Positions 12,426-23,394 of a stretch of DNA of 64,000 nucleotides are shown here, piece by piece. Made by a program: the position numbers and the translations under genes. The stretch comes from Collybia mongolica (lineage: Eukaryota > Basidiomycota > Agaricomycetes > Agaricales > Clitocybaceae). Under the pieces are notes generated by a model, which was given only the letters and a program-made list of their open reading frames with translations, made no database searches and was not told the DNA's origin. Where the stretch lies: the NCBI GenBank assembly GCA_013420905.1, contig JAAXNY010000006.1:620001-684000 (forward strand). The letters are read 5' to 3'. Position 1 is the first letter of the stretch; each line of letters begins with the position of its first letter.

Positions 12426-13929
12426 TCAATGGTGGATCCATCCATTATGTTGATCTTTGGGCGTCTCCAACTTCCACTTTTTGCCACTCGTAGGCGTATT
12501 TATCGTTCGACCCAAACAATAAGTTTATCCGGTTATTCGGATAAAGAAAGTCTGTCTGTTTACCAACGCCGTTTCTTCCAGTCCCGAACACGGAAGGGTC
12601 CAAGTTCCCCTGGGATACCATGTTTATAAAAGTTTACAATATTCGAGATTTGCTACAATCCTATAATTTAAATTCTGGTATGTTGCTACTTCAATTGCGA
12701 TGCGATGAGAACATTGTATTCTTCTCCACTTGTGCCCTGCTGCTGTAAAAGAGCTGAAACCACATCGAAGCTCGCCTCACTAAGAGATCAGTAATAGGGC
12801 GGCAACTGAAAACAGATACGAATCCAAAACAGCTGAATCACCAACATAACTATTCGTATGACTCATAAGCACTTAAGATATGGTATGGGGGTAGCTAGGA
12901 GAAGTTGAAAGCTCTCCGATTTTCATCCTGCGACAAATCTGACTAAAGGTCCATGCAGATTGTCAAAGATACATCGGCAATCGTTAATACGGCCCCAAAG
13001 CTACCATTTCAACGTAGCCCCCGAATCACGAGTACACTGGACAACGACAAGCAAATTTCACAGTAAAAGAAGTAATGGCTGACATATATCCTCAATCAAT
13101 GTATGACAGGTCCACTATTTAATGGCACATCTTGGGTTCGGCAGCATCTGTCAAGTCATCCAGGGTAATATTGTAAATAATAAATGACTCCCCATTTCAG
13201 TAAATCACTTGATTTGCATTGGAGGACCCCTCAAAGTCATCTTGGTGGGTGGCCCAATCCACAAAACTGCAGGATTTTGGTGCGCAGATGGATGGAATGG
13301 ACCTTACAGTCCAGCAAAGACTCCAAAGCTCCCCTTTGGTCATTTAACTAGAATTATCCTCTTTTTCTAGTAATGATAACCCCTCTGTCGCCAGAATGTC
13401 TCAAGCTGGTTGGAGATGGAGTAAGATAATTTCCGAAATATAGTTCCTTCGTCCTGGTTGTGTACACTGTTCCTAATCGTTTCTCATTTGCATATATTCT
13501 GATTCGCTCTTCTGTGCGTGTGGTTTCATATGCTTCATTCATGAAATCTTGCTTGCCTATGCTTGAGGGAGATTGACTAACCAAGCTGTCACAAAGAACG
13601 CGCTACGCGTCAGAGTCTCGCAACCACGTGACTTCCATAATTTTTTAACATTTCAATATTTCGGTCTTCGTCGCTGCGTTGACGGTACGTTTGACTTTGG
13701 CTTGACTTTGCCAGCGGGTACATTCGACCTATACAAAACTCTGCCGACTCCCTAAAACCTTTCGCCCTCTCCCTGCTCCATTTTACGAAAAAGCCCGTGA
13801 ATCTGAAGACGAGCTTCTGCTCTCGCCCCAAATCATGTATTTAGGATGCCTCACTTGTTCTCTGAAAATTGTCTAATGGCATGCATGGAAATAGTCATTA
13901 TCTCTATTTACCGTGATCTGAACTTCCAG
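12426..13929. other. intergenic region between the RSC-like gene and its decayed copy
   Basis: I found no convincing coding exon. Part of it may be eroded sequence equivalent to the 5' half of the RSC-like gene, because the downstream pseudogene begins only at material matching the end of parental exon 3. Confidence 0.4.
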
Positions 13930-15775
13930 AACATGATCGCCTTTGTGGGTCAATGTCACATCACTCCCGCGAAAATCTACTAATTGTCAGGTCTTTCAGG
14001 AACACATGGTCGAGATCATGTCAAATCATCATCAAACAAAGATGTGATGTATGCAGGGGGTACGACCTTGCCGACATAACTTTTTTCATAAGGATCATCG
14101 ATCATAACCAGGGGGGAGGACTGAATATAAGTTATGTAGTGGTCATCCTCGCAGGATCAGTGATATCTCTTATTTCCAGTGAGTGATGATTGTCTTCCCT
14201 CTCGGGTCGATCCAACCAACAACGCTGTAGGCATCAATATTGTTAAAACTCGCAGGGGAATCTGGCACCTGCATGATGAAGGCTCATCAAGGGTCATATG
14301 CATGTTGCAAGGTTTCAGTTCAAAGGGATCTGGCGCTGGTATATCCTAACCTTTGTGAATCCTGCAGAGCCTTCCCAAAGCTTGCGCGCTCCTTTCCAAG
14401 GAATTTATAACACAAAATTTTGTTCGATCATTTTTTTGTGTCATTTCAGCGCCTAGATCAAGCCCTCGTGTCTCCCAATTTCCCCACCGGGGTCGTTTCG
14501 TCGCAGCATTACATAATTTGCTCTCCGTGGCATGAGATCAGACGCCACGAGGCACGTACGTTACGGTCATGAATAGTAAGTGGCGTGCGGGAATTGTGGG
14601 CCGCCGTGTACTGATTAAAAACAGGATGTGGACGGGGACCACTGGGGTTGGAGTGTAAGGCTGGGTATTTCTCATGTACCCATATAGTCTCGATTGACTG
14701 ACCTGATATATACATATTGGTCCCTTCAGTGCAAAAATTCCGCAGCTTATAGGCCTCCAAAAAAAGCCAACCGGTTCTGTCTGCCTTGTGGGCTACGTCA
14801 ACACGGTTTCCATTCAGCGGTTCGCCCATAACTATTTACGTCCGATCAATCAGACATTCCATCCAGCTGTCAGGACTTTCTGGGAAGACTAATTATCCGC
14901 CGGATACTACTGTAGTGAGTAAATCAGTTAGAGGTTAATGTTGGAGCCAGGATGATGAACAAATTTCGAGGCAGTTTCACTGATCGTCCTTTGATAAATA
15001 TTGTCCTGGTGTCGAATATCAATCACTCACTCGACCCGTCGACTTCCCAATGTATGCATACAATTTCAATCTTCGACGAACAGGATTGCGAGTACGTGAA
15101 GGTTAGGAGCCGAAACTCAAGCACCGGAAGGGGCGTACAGGTGCACCAATTTTATACCTTTTACATCATTTCGGTCGCGAGCGAATATGCTACCGAGTTC
15201 CATGTCCAATTTTAGACAGGGGCTCCAGGAGTTCTTAAAGTTGCCTAGTGGCCTGGAGACGAACTAGGCGTCAAGTGGAAAAACGGCGCCAAGGAATCCT
15301 AGGGGGGGGAATACCAGACGAAACAAACGGTCTATGACGGCGCTGTCCACGGGTGAAACGCCACAGTGGTGGTACCATCGCAACATCACTCTCAGCTGTT
15401 TCAGTCGCAATAACAACAATTACGATACTCTCTCAAACCTACCAGGCTAATGGACCAGATGATTAGTTATCACTGCAATAATAGATTGGGATCTTAGTCC
15501 TATGGTGCACCGATCGAGAAATGGCCAATGGTGGAGTCCGTCCTTCTGGTCTGATCACGAATCCTCAGTAGGGGCCTTTGGCAATCGATTTAGCTGCGTC
15601 CCAAAACCAGCGGGATTCTTATGTTCCATGCTCCCATGCTCTACGGATGGTAAATGTTGCATGTGAAAATATAGCTGTCATCTGGCCATGGGACGATAAT
15701 GGTATGCCACGGCGTTGGGTAAAGAAAACATGGATGTTGATGAAGGGAGAATCGCACAAAATTTTATGACTTTCC
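13930..15775 (+). pseudogene. decayed tandem copy of the RSC1/2-like gene
   Basis: Stretches match the parent at 9488-12425 in order and on the same strand. Sequence near 13990-14040 matches parental exon 4 and its donor. Near 14230 it resembles exon 6 and near 14300 exon 7. At 14850-14920 it matches exon 10 (the segment encoding FHPAHRTFW), at 14965-15010 the start of exon 11, at 15050-15210 the BAH C-terminal part, and 15280-15540 matches the rest of exon 11. Many frameshifts and stops break it, so no protein longer than about 90 residues is possible. The first half of the gene (first bromodomain) is not recognisable. The copy runs directly into the first membrane-protein cassette, which may mark an old duplication boundary. 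I infer the homology by eye, and identity looks low (roughly two thirds in the best blocks). Confidence 0.72.
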
Positions 15776-15779
15776 AACA

Positions 15780-16738
15780 GTTATTAAGACCCTTAAGGCG
15801 GTGTCATCCCATTGACCGACGAAGGCACTCGGTCAATTATTAGGCGTTTTTTCCGACTCTATTCATTAGACGCAAGAGCCCGCAGCCCTGGTCAATGCAA
15901 ACAGCCTAGAGCATCGGCAGGACGTTCACATGTTCTCCATAATTGACGGATCTTCGGAGACTTGAGGAAGCTGTATGAATATCTTCTTCTGGGGAAAATT
16001 TCCCTTCGAAGTTCGAAGCGATGGTGTTGTGGTGCCGCGGAAAATTGCACCCTCCGTGGGACGCAAGGCCTAGAATTGATCACACCATTCGAGGTGTACA
16101 AATGCTTTTTCGCCAAAGTATGAGACACTGCTACTCATCAAGGAAATCGTAGTGAGGGCATCGTACATCGTCCTCTAGGATGGGCTCTTACCTCTCGGTG
16201 ACCCAAGCACACTTGCAATTGGTACCTGAATTCATACAAGACGTTTTCCCGACCTTTTTCCTCAACCCAGCCGCTCCCGGCGCACCACTATACGGCCACA
16301 CCTCACTGTGACCTTCACCCGTCAACTTTCCTGGAGATACATGATGTGCCCTCGGCAATCTTTTAATTCGCCTGTACACACGCAAGACAAACTTGGTCAA
16401 GAGTGACCTTGAAACACAGTGTTCTGCTTCTACGAATAGACAGGTATCGCCTCTGAATATGTCGCGAACCATGCGTTTCTCCAAACAAATGTGGCCACAT
16501 GTCGTTCTCGTTCGAGCTCTCGGCATCATCTCATCCGGGTGAGACGGGAGATATCTATCTCCATATATCAGTTGGAATTGCAGTGCGGTGGTAGGCGCCT
16601 GTTTGTTCGGGAACCCCTAGATTCGACTCGGATATGGCTTAATAAAGGATCGCAAGCTTCGATTCTGGTATGTGAACCAAACTTTCGTCTACCACTCATC
16701 CTACATCTAGCCCCCGCGGTCTTTGGCCTTTGTTCAGA
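15780..16738 (+). repeat. cassette copy 1, upstream part
   Basis: This 0.96-kb stretch is repeated upstream of the two other membrane-protein genes: 19222-20151 and, split by the big insertion, 22620-22857 plus 39559-39915. Shared landmarks are the GCAAGAGCC block near 15871, the TTCACATGTTCTCCATAAT block near 15925 and the GTGCCCTCGGCAATC block near 16347. It probably contains the promoter; a TTAATAAAGG box lies about 100 bp before the start codon. No intact ORF is supported inside. Confidence 0.75.
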
Positions 16739-18578
16739 ATGCTGCCCTCTTTACTGATTGCGTTGGCGCTGGCTAACAGTGGAAACGCCCTTGGGGTCAT
16801 ATTGGAAGGTCGGGCGCAAAGCCAGGCAAAATGTTCGGACGATTTCATTTGGGCACAAAATTCCAAGGAAGAGACTCCCTGTTTGGTGGCTGCTCGGATC
16901 CTAGGATTTTGTACTTCAAAAGGTGTGTCTATGCATGGTCAACGTGGAACCCCGAGCGCTGTGTTGACGTCCCCTGTATGTAGATTGGATTGTCCCTGCA
17001 CTCGACAGCACACATCAGTACGACCTTCCAAATAGCACAACAAAGAATCCGTGCTCATGGTCAGTCAACTCCACCCAGCATTCGACAAATGGCATGAGAC
17101 TGATAAGCTGGGCAGTTCCTGGGCGACATACAATCTATTGGGCGCCTGTACTGCATGCCAGGGGTTCGACCTTTTGGCAACGTTCGTGGGGATTCATAAT
17201 TCTATCCCTGTTCATCCTCACTGAAAGTCGCGAATAGATGGCCCGGGTACAAAATCAATTGTGCCTCTGCAGAGCTTTCCGATACGTATGTATTATCATC
17301 TTGACAGATCGATTCCACTTAACATGGATGCCAGAGGTTACCCGTTCGCTCAACTGCCACTCCCGCCCAATACTGCCATCCCGTACTGGGCGATGACAGA
17401 TCGTGCGTATTGTGCTATCTTTGGACGGTCATCTGGTAACCACTTATTAACGTAGCCCTTACTTGGCCTGACCAAAAATTCGATGTGGCCACGGCTAAGG
17501 CACTCGACGAGAAAGGTATGTCAGTATCTGCGATTAAGTCGTTCTTTGTTGTGAACTACTACCAGGTCAACCTGATACTGTCGGTAATCCTCCTCCCCCA
17601 AAGAAAACATCGACGGTTGGACCTATTGTCGGTGGTGTCATTGGCGGGTTGGTAGCTGTTGGCCTCGCACTCGGCGCGGCATTTTACATGAAGTCACGTA
17701 AAAGGAAACAGCACCGTCAAGGCGGCGCTATCGGTACTTATGGACCAGCACATGCCAGACAAAAATCCGACCTATCCCAAATCTCGCAAACATCAGGTAC
17801 GGATATGACTCTACCCTACACAAGGATACAATCACCCCAGAACTTCGCGACAACCCAATTGTCTCATCCTCCAATGAGCATTGGATCGAATTCCCATACG
17901 CGCAATGGTAGTGTCAACTCCTTTTCATATTTTGGTTCCGTGAATGGCTCCGTCGCGTACAGCACTTCTCCTTCCCGCCCTCCCCAGCGCCAGTTATCCC
18001 CTTCTCCCCCCCATCATCCCCCGACAACGAGCCCCGAAAACGTCATCGTGCCATTTATACTACCACATCTCACATCCTCCCAAGGCGAAATTTCACGACA
18101 AGGTTCAAGCACCAACCTGGCAGATAGGAAACGGGCAGATGGGGCTATAATTTCCTCATACGACCAACCGAGTGCCCCACCTCATGTCGTCGCTTCTGAT
18201 GACATGCTTATTGTCTCTACGTCAAAGCGCCCAAAGGTAAACCCCCCTGCGTACAGTCCGTATCCTCATCAAGAGGACCATGGCGCCTCGTCGCAGGCAC
18301 CTGCGAGGAGTCGCCCACCGCACACTAAACAGGGTTCTGCGGACACACAGCACTCTTGGGATTCAGGAAGAAGCGGTGGCACTGCCAGACCTGGTGGCGG
18401 GGGTTCTATCTCTACTATTGGCGATGTGATCGGTCAAATGGGAATTGGTACCACTGCGGCCGTAAGCCGGAGAGATGGAACAGTCGAGAGTGGGCAGAGT
18501 GGTAACATGGCAGGTACTCACGGAGGTCAAAGGGCTCCTATCAACCCTGATGGTATCACGCGACACAACCTTGCATAA
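16739..18578 (+). CDS. single-pass membrane protein, paralogue 1
   Basis: Seven exons (16739-16922, 16984-17059, 17116-17181, 17238-17285, 17335-17402, 17456-17515, 17566-18578), 504 aa. Residues 1-19 are a signal peptide. Residues 20-180 are an extracellular Cys-containing domain with conserved-looking blocks (KNPCSCSWATYNLL, ACTACQG, WPGYKINCA, IPYWAMTD, WPDQKFDVATAKALDEKG). A short Pro-rich stalk precedes one Gly/Val/Leu-rich membrane helix (about 187-209), followed by KSRKRKQ as stop-transfer. The 295-residue cytoplasmic tail is Ser/Pro/His-rich. The layout resembles the large uncharacterised, Mid2-like sensor-type membrane protein families of mushrooms; no function is known to me. All six introns are 48-61 nt GT-AG and lie at identical positions in the two paralogues downstream. 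Confidence 0.85.
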
Positions 18579-19221
18579 GCATAGGCACAGGCTGGCATCA
18601 TTGGGGAGATCGACGAGCGTATTCTAGAGTTAGCGAATGTATTAATCATGTTGTCTATCTTTCATTTTATGTAGTTTGTATTTTGGAAGAGAGCTATTAT
18701 GTTTTCGTTTTGGACGATAAAAAAACTTGTGTTGAAGATTGCGCGTTGCACGCCACCCATGGTAAAGCCTCCCTGCGCCATGTGCGCTCTTCAACTGGCC
18801 CGAACAAAACATGGATTGACTAGAGCTCTAATGTGATCGTGTAGGATCTGTTGGAAATCGAGCTTGACGTGATCGCTCGATGTATGTGTTTGTCTGAATC
18901 CCACTGATGCTGTTAACGTTGGTCTGACATCTGGCTACCTTGTGGGGGCTGGTGCAAGCACGGCACAACCGAGTTCGAAGCAGTTGCCAGCGTATACCTA
19001 AATTTTTGTAAAAGCTGAATCCCATCAATAACCATGTACTACCAAGGTCGTGTGGAGGAGGTAAATTATCCGTCTAGAATCAGCAAAAGCACAAATCATA
19101 ATAAAGCCATCAACAACTTCGGCAATCCCAAAAACCAGACCCGATCACGGAAATAGCCGCAATATTAGAGCGAAAAATTTGGCTGTCCGTCGAATATGAC
19201 CTCCTTCTCAATTCTCCGGAT
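18579..19221 (+). repeat. cassette copy 1, 3' flank
   Basis: This stretch repeats 21926-22619 and, in part, 41726-41985. A shared landmark is the block around 18745-18800 that includes TTGCACGCCACCCAT. Copy 2 carries about 60 bp near 22389-22450 that are absent here. No gene seen. Confidence 0.75.
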
Positions 19222-20151
19222 TTGGAACCCTTAAAAGCAGTGTCGTTACATACCGACGGACACACTCGACCAATCACTAGGTGCGTTCTTCAACTCTCCA
19301 TTCATTGGACGCAAGAGCCTGCAGCTATGGTCAATATGAACATTACCTGCCTAGAGCTTTGGCAGGATGTTCACATGTTCTCCATAATCGACAGATCTTC
19401 TGAGACTTCAGGAAGCTTTCAAACCCTCTTATGGGGAATTCTTCTCTTCAGAGCGATAGTCCTCTGGTGTTGTGGAAAATTGTACCCTCCGTGGGACACA
19501 GGGCCTATAATTGATCACAACCTTCGAACTGTACGGATGCTGTTTCGCCGAGGTATGCCAAGGCTCTGGGAATTTCCTGTTGGCACCTCCCAACATGGAA
19601 ATCGTGGTGAGGGCATCGTACTAGCTGCCATCGTCCTTCAAGGAGAGCTTTTGGTGATCCAAGCGCAATTTCTATCTGACTCCACACAAGACGTTTTTTC
19701 GACCTTTCTCCTCAACCCGCCTGTGCCCTACCATCACTATCAAATTTCTTGGAAATGCATAGTGTGCCCTCGGCAATCTTTCAATTTGCCTGTACACATA
19801 CATGAGAAACTTGGTCAAGAATGACCTTCAAACACATCGTTTAGTATCTATGGATAGATAGATGTTGCCTCCTGCGTCGCGGACCATGCGCTTATCCAAA
19901 CAATCTGACCACATGTCGTTCTTGTTCGGGCTATCAATATTATCTCATCTGGCTTAGACAGGAGATATTATTTGCATGATCATCATTATGGAATTGCAGT
20001 GCAGTGGTAGTCGCTCGTTCGTTCAAGAGCCCCTAGATTCCACGATATGGCTTAAAGAACGATCGCAAGCTTCGATTCTGGTATGTGAGCCGTACTTTCT
20101 TTTACCACTCACCCTGCATCTAGCCCCTGCGGTCTTTGGCCTTTGTTCAGA
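19222..20151 (+). repeat. cassette copy 2, upstream part
   Basis: Copy of the 15780-16738 unit with clearly fewer disruptions. A 200-codon open frame (19222-19824, plus) is open only in this copy and broken in copy 1, and has no recognisable domain. I treat it as chance or relic, not as a gene. Confidence 0.75.
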
Positions 20152-21925
20152 ATGCTACCCTCTTTACTAATTGCGTTAGCGCTGGCTAACAGTGGAAACA
20201 CTCTTGGGGTCATATTGGAAGGTCGGGCGCAAAGCCAGGCAAAATGTTCGGATGATTTCGATTGGGCACAAAATTCTAAGGAAGAGACTCCCTGTTTAGT
20301 GGCTGCTCGGATACTAGAATCTTGTTCTACAGGCGGTGTGTCTATGCATGGTCAATATGGAACCCCGAGCACTGTGTTGACGTCCTTTGTATGTAGATTG
20401 GAATATCCCTGCGCTCGACAGCAAACATGAATACACCCCTCCAAATAGCACAACAAAGAATCCGTGCTCATGGTCAGTCAACCTCGCCTGGCAATCGCCA
20501 AATGACATGAGACTGATAACCTGGGCAGTTCCTGGGCGACATACAATCTATTGAGTGCTTGTACTGCATGCCAGGGGTTCGACTCTTTACCAACGTTCGT
20601 GGGGATTCATAATTCTATCCCTGTTCATCCTCACTGAAAGCCGCGAATAGATGGCCCGGGTACAAAATCAATTGTGCCTCTGTAGATCTTTCCGATACGT
20701 ACGTATTATCATCTTGACAAATCAATTTCACTCAACACGGATACCAGAGGTTACCCGTTCGCTCAACTGCCATTCCCGCCCAATACTGCCATCCCGTACT
20801 GGGCGATGACAGATCGTGCGTATTGTGCTATCTTTGGATGGTCATCTGATGACCACTTATTAACGTAGCCCTTACTTGGCCTGACCAAAAATTCGATGTG
20901 GCCACGGCTAAAGCACTTGACGAGAAAGGTATGTCGGTATCTGCGATTAAGTCGTTCTTTGTTGTGAACTACTACCAGGTCAACCTGATACTGTCGGTAA
21001 TTCTCCTCCCCCAAAGAAAACGTCGACAGTTGGACCTATTGTCGGTGGTGTCATTGGCGGGTTGGTAGCTGTTGGCCTCGCACTCGGCGCGGCACTTTTC
21101 GTAAAGTCACGTAAAAAGAAACAGCACCATCGAGGTGCCGCTGTCGGTACGTATGGACCAGTACATGTCAAAAACAAATCCGACATGTCCTTTTCGCAAA
21201 CATCAGATATGGATATGAACATGCCCTACACAAGGATACAAACACCCCAGAGACTTGCAAAAACCCTATTGTCTCATCCTCCAATAAACCATGGATTGAA
21301 TATACACACGCGCAACGGTAGTGTCGACGCCCTATTATATAATGGCTCCGTCGCGGCCAACACTTCTCGCCCTAATTCTCGCCAGGCAACCAACCCCGAA
21401 AGCATCGTCGTTCCGTTTGCACTACAACCACTCATAACTTCTCGGGGCGAGGTTTCACGACAGGAACAGGCAAATAGAACATGAGCAGATAGGGCCATAA
21501 CTCCCGTATATGATAAACCGAGCTCCCCACTTCAATTCATCATTTCCAATGACATACTGATTGCCTCTACTACATTAAAACATCCAAAAATAAAAATCCC
21601 TGCATATAATCCTTATCCTAATCAAGAGCACCATGACACCTTGTTGCAAACGCCTGCGAGGAGTCGTCTACCGCCCACTGAACAGGATTCTACGGACACA
21701 CAGCATTCCTGGTATTCAGCAAGAAGCGGTAACACTGCCAGACCTGGCAGCGAGGGTTCTATCTCTACTATCGGCGATATTGGTCAAATGGGATTTGCTA
21801 CCACTTCGACCGTGAGTGGGAGCGATGGAACTGTCACGACTGGGCAGAGTGGTAACATGGCATATTATTACGGAGGTCTAGTGGCTCCTCTCGACCCTGA
21901 TAATATAGAGCACAACTTTGCGTAG
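20152..21925 (+). pseudogene. membrane protein paralogue 2, interrupted by a stop
   Basis: Same seven-exon structure as paralogue 1 (20152-20335, 20397-20472, 20529-20594, 20651-20698, 20748-20815, 20869-20928, then from 20979). The first six exons have identical lengths to paralogue 1. Signal peptide, ectodomain, membrane helix and the start of the cytoplasmic tail are all open. A TGA at 21482-21484 then ends the frame after 335 residues. Beyond it the same frame stays open to 21925 and still matches paralogue 3 closely (QEHHDTLLQTPAR block), so only one point change separates it from a full-length gene. The paralogue codon at this place encodes Arg (CGG in paralogue 1). The truncated product would keep ectodomain, membrane helix and about 140 tail residues, so it may still be made and functional. 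Confidence 0.8.
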
Positions 21926-22619
21926 GCATCAGCTAGCATTGTTGGATGGTCGACGAGCGTATTCTGAAGTTAGTGAATGTATTAATTATGTTGTCTATCT
22001 TTCGTTGTATGTAGTTTGTATTTTGAAAGAGAGCTATTGTGTTTCGTTTTTAAAAATCTTGCATTGAATATTGCACGTTGCACGCCACCCATAGTAAAGT
22101 CTCCCTGCGCCATGTGCGCTCTTCAACTGGCCTGAACAAAACATGGATTGACTAGAGCTCTAATGTGATTGTGTACGATCTGTTGGAAATCGAGCTTGGC
22201 ATGATCACTTGATGTATGTGTTTGTCTGAATCCCACTGATGTTGTTAACATTGGTCTGACATCTGACTGCTTGTGGGGGCTGGTGCAAGCACGGCACAAC
22301 CGAGTTCGAAGCCGTTGCCAGCATATACCTAAATTTTTGTAAAAGCTGAATCCCATCAATAATTAAGTACTACCAAGGTCGTGTGGAATATCCTGAGCTG
22401 ATAGTTGGGGGCGGCTCGTTGCGCCTACGATTAGGCTAGGGGGGAGGTGGAGGAGGTAAATTATCCATCTAGAATCAGCAAAAGCACAAATCATAATGGG
22501 GCAATCAACAACTTCGGCAATCCCAAAAACTAGACCCGATCACGGAAATAGCCACAATATTAGAGCAAAAGATTTGGCTGTCCATCAAGTATGACCTCCT
22601 CAATTCTTCAAACTTGGAA
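21926..22619 (+). repeat. cassette copy 2, 3' flank
   Basis: Matches 18579-19221 over most of its length, with about 60 extra bases around 22389-22450 including a G-rich run. No gene is seen here. Confidence 0.7.
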
Positions 22620-22857
22620 CCCTTAAAAGCAGTGTCATCACATACCAGTGGACATACTTGATCAATTACTAGGTGTGTCCTTTGACTCTCCATTCATTGG
22701 ACACAAGAGCTGCAGCTATGGTCAATATGACCATTACCTGCCTAGAGTTTTGGCAGGATGTTCACATGTTCTCCATAGTCAACAGATCTTCTGAGACTTC
22801 AGGAAGCTTTCAAACCCTCTTATGGGGAATTCTTCTCTTCAGAGCAATGGTCCTCTG
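22620..22857 (+). repeat. cassette copy 3, left fragment of upstream part
   Basis: Matches 19230-19466 of copy 2 nearly base for base up to the CCTCTG at 22852-22857, then similarity stops abruptly. The continuation is found at 39559, so this is the left border of a large insertion. Confidence 0.8.
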
Positions 22858-23101
22858 CACTGCTGGCACTGAGCAATTTATCTGGAGGAAATAAGCAGTT
22901 CAGATAAACATCTCATCATTTACACTATGTATATCAGGTAGAAAAATAATGAATATTATCATCAAAAGAATCTGTATTGAACTTGCCATTTATCTGATAT
23001 GTTTCTTTTGGGGGTATTATGAGTTCATCTGTGAATTTTTCTTGAGAGGCTGTCAGGGCAACCCTAAGTCAAAGCATGTGTGATCACAAGGCAGCTGACT
23101 T

Positions 23102-23210
23102 CCAACTGGTAGGGGGAATCCTAAGTATTTTGTTATAAGTACAAGTCTAAACTACTCACCTGATAGGGGAAATCCTAAGAGATCAATCTAAGGATTCCCC
23201 TACCAAGTGG
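23102..23210. repeat. small foldback repeat
   Basis: The left arm near 23102-23125 (CCAACTGGTAGGGGGAATCC) is inverted at 23190-23210 with few mismatches, and a third related arm lies near 23161. It could form a hairpin of about 109 nt or be a remnant of a MITE. Confidence 0.5.
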
Positions 23211-23394
23211 TGGCTACTATATACCTAACCTACACAATGCCACTATGTACTGCTATTGTTGCCACATGTCTCAGGGTTGAACAATAGGGTTGGTAATACA
23301 ATAGGTACATTCACATGATGGGCCAATGTGATTTTGACAAGCAGTGCAGTGGTTTTCCATGCAATCAGTCAATTGACGGTATGAGCTTCAACAT

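Noticed and set aside
19222..19824. 200-codon ORF upstream of membrane paralogue 2
   Set aside because: The same region in copy 1 is full of stops and in copy 3 is cut, and no domain is visible; treated as a chance frame in repeated flank.
22389..22450. About 60 extra bases in cassette copy 2 flank as a small mobile insertion
   Set aside because: No terminal repeats or target duplication; deletion in copy 1 between short GGTGGAGG-like repeats is equally likely.
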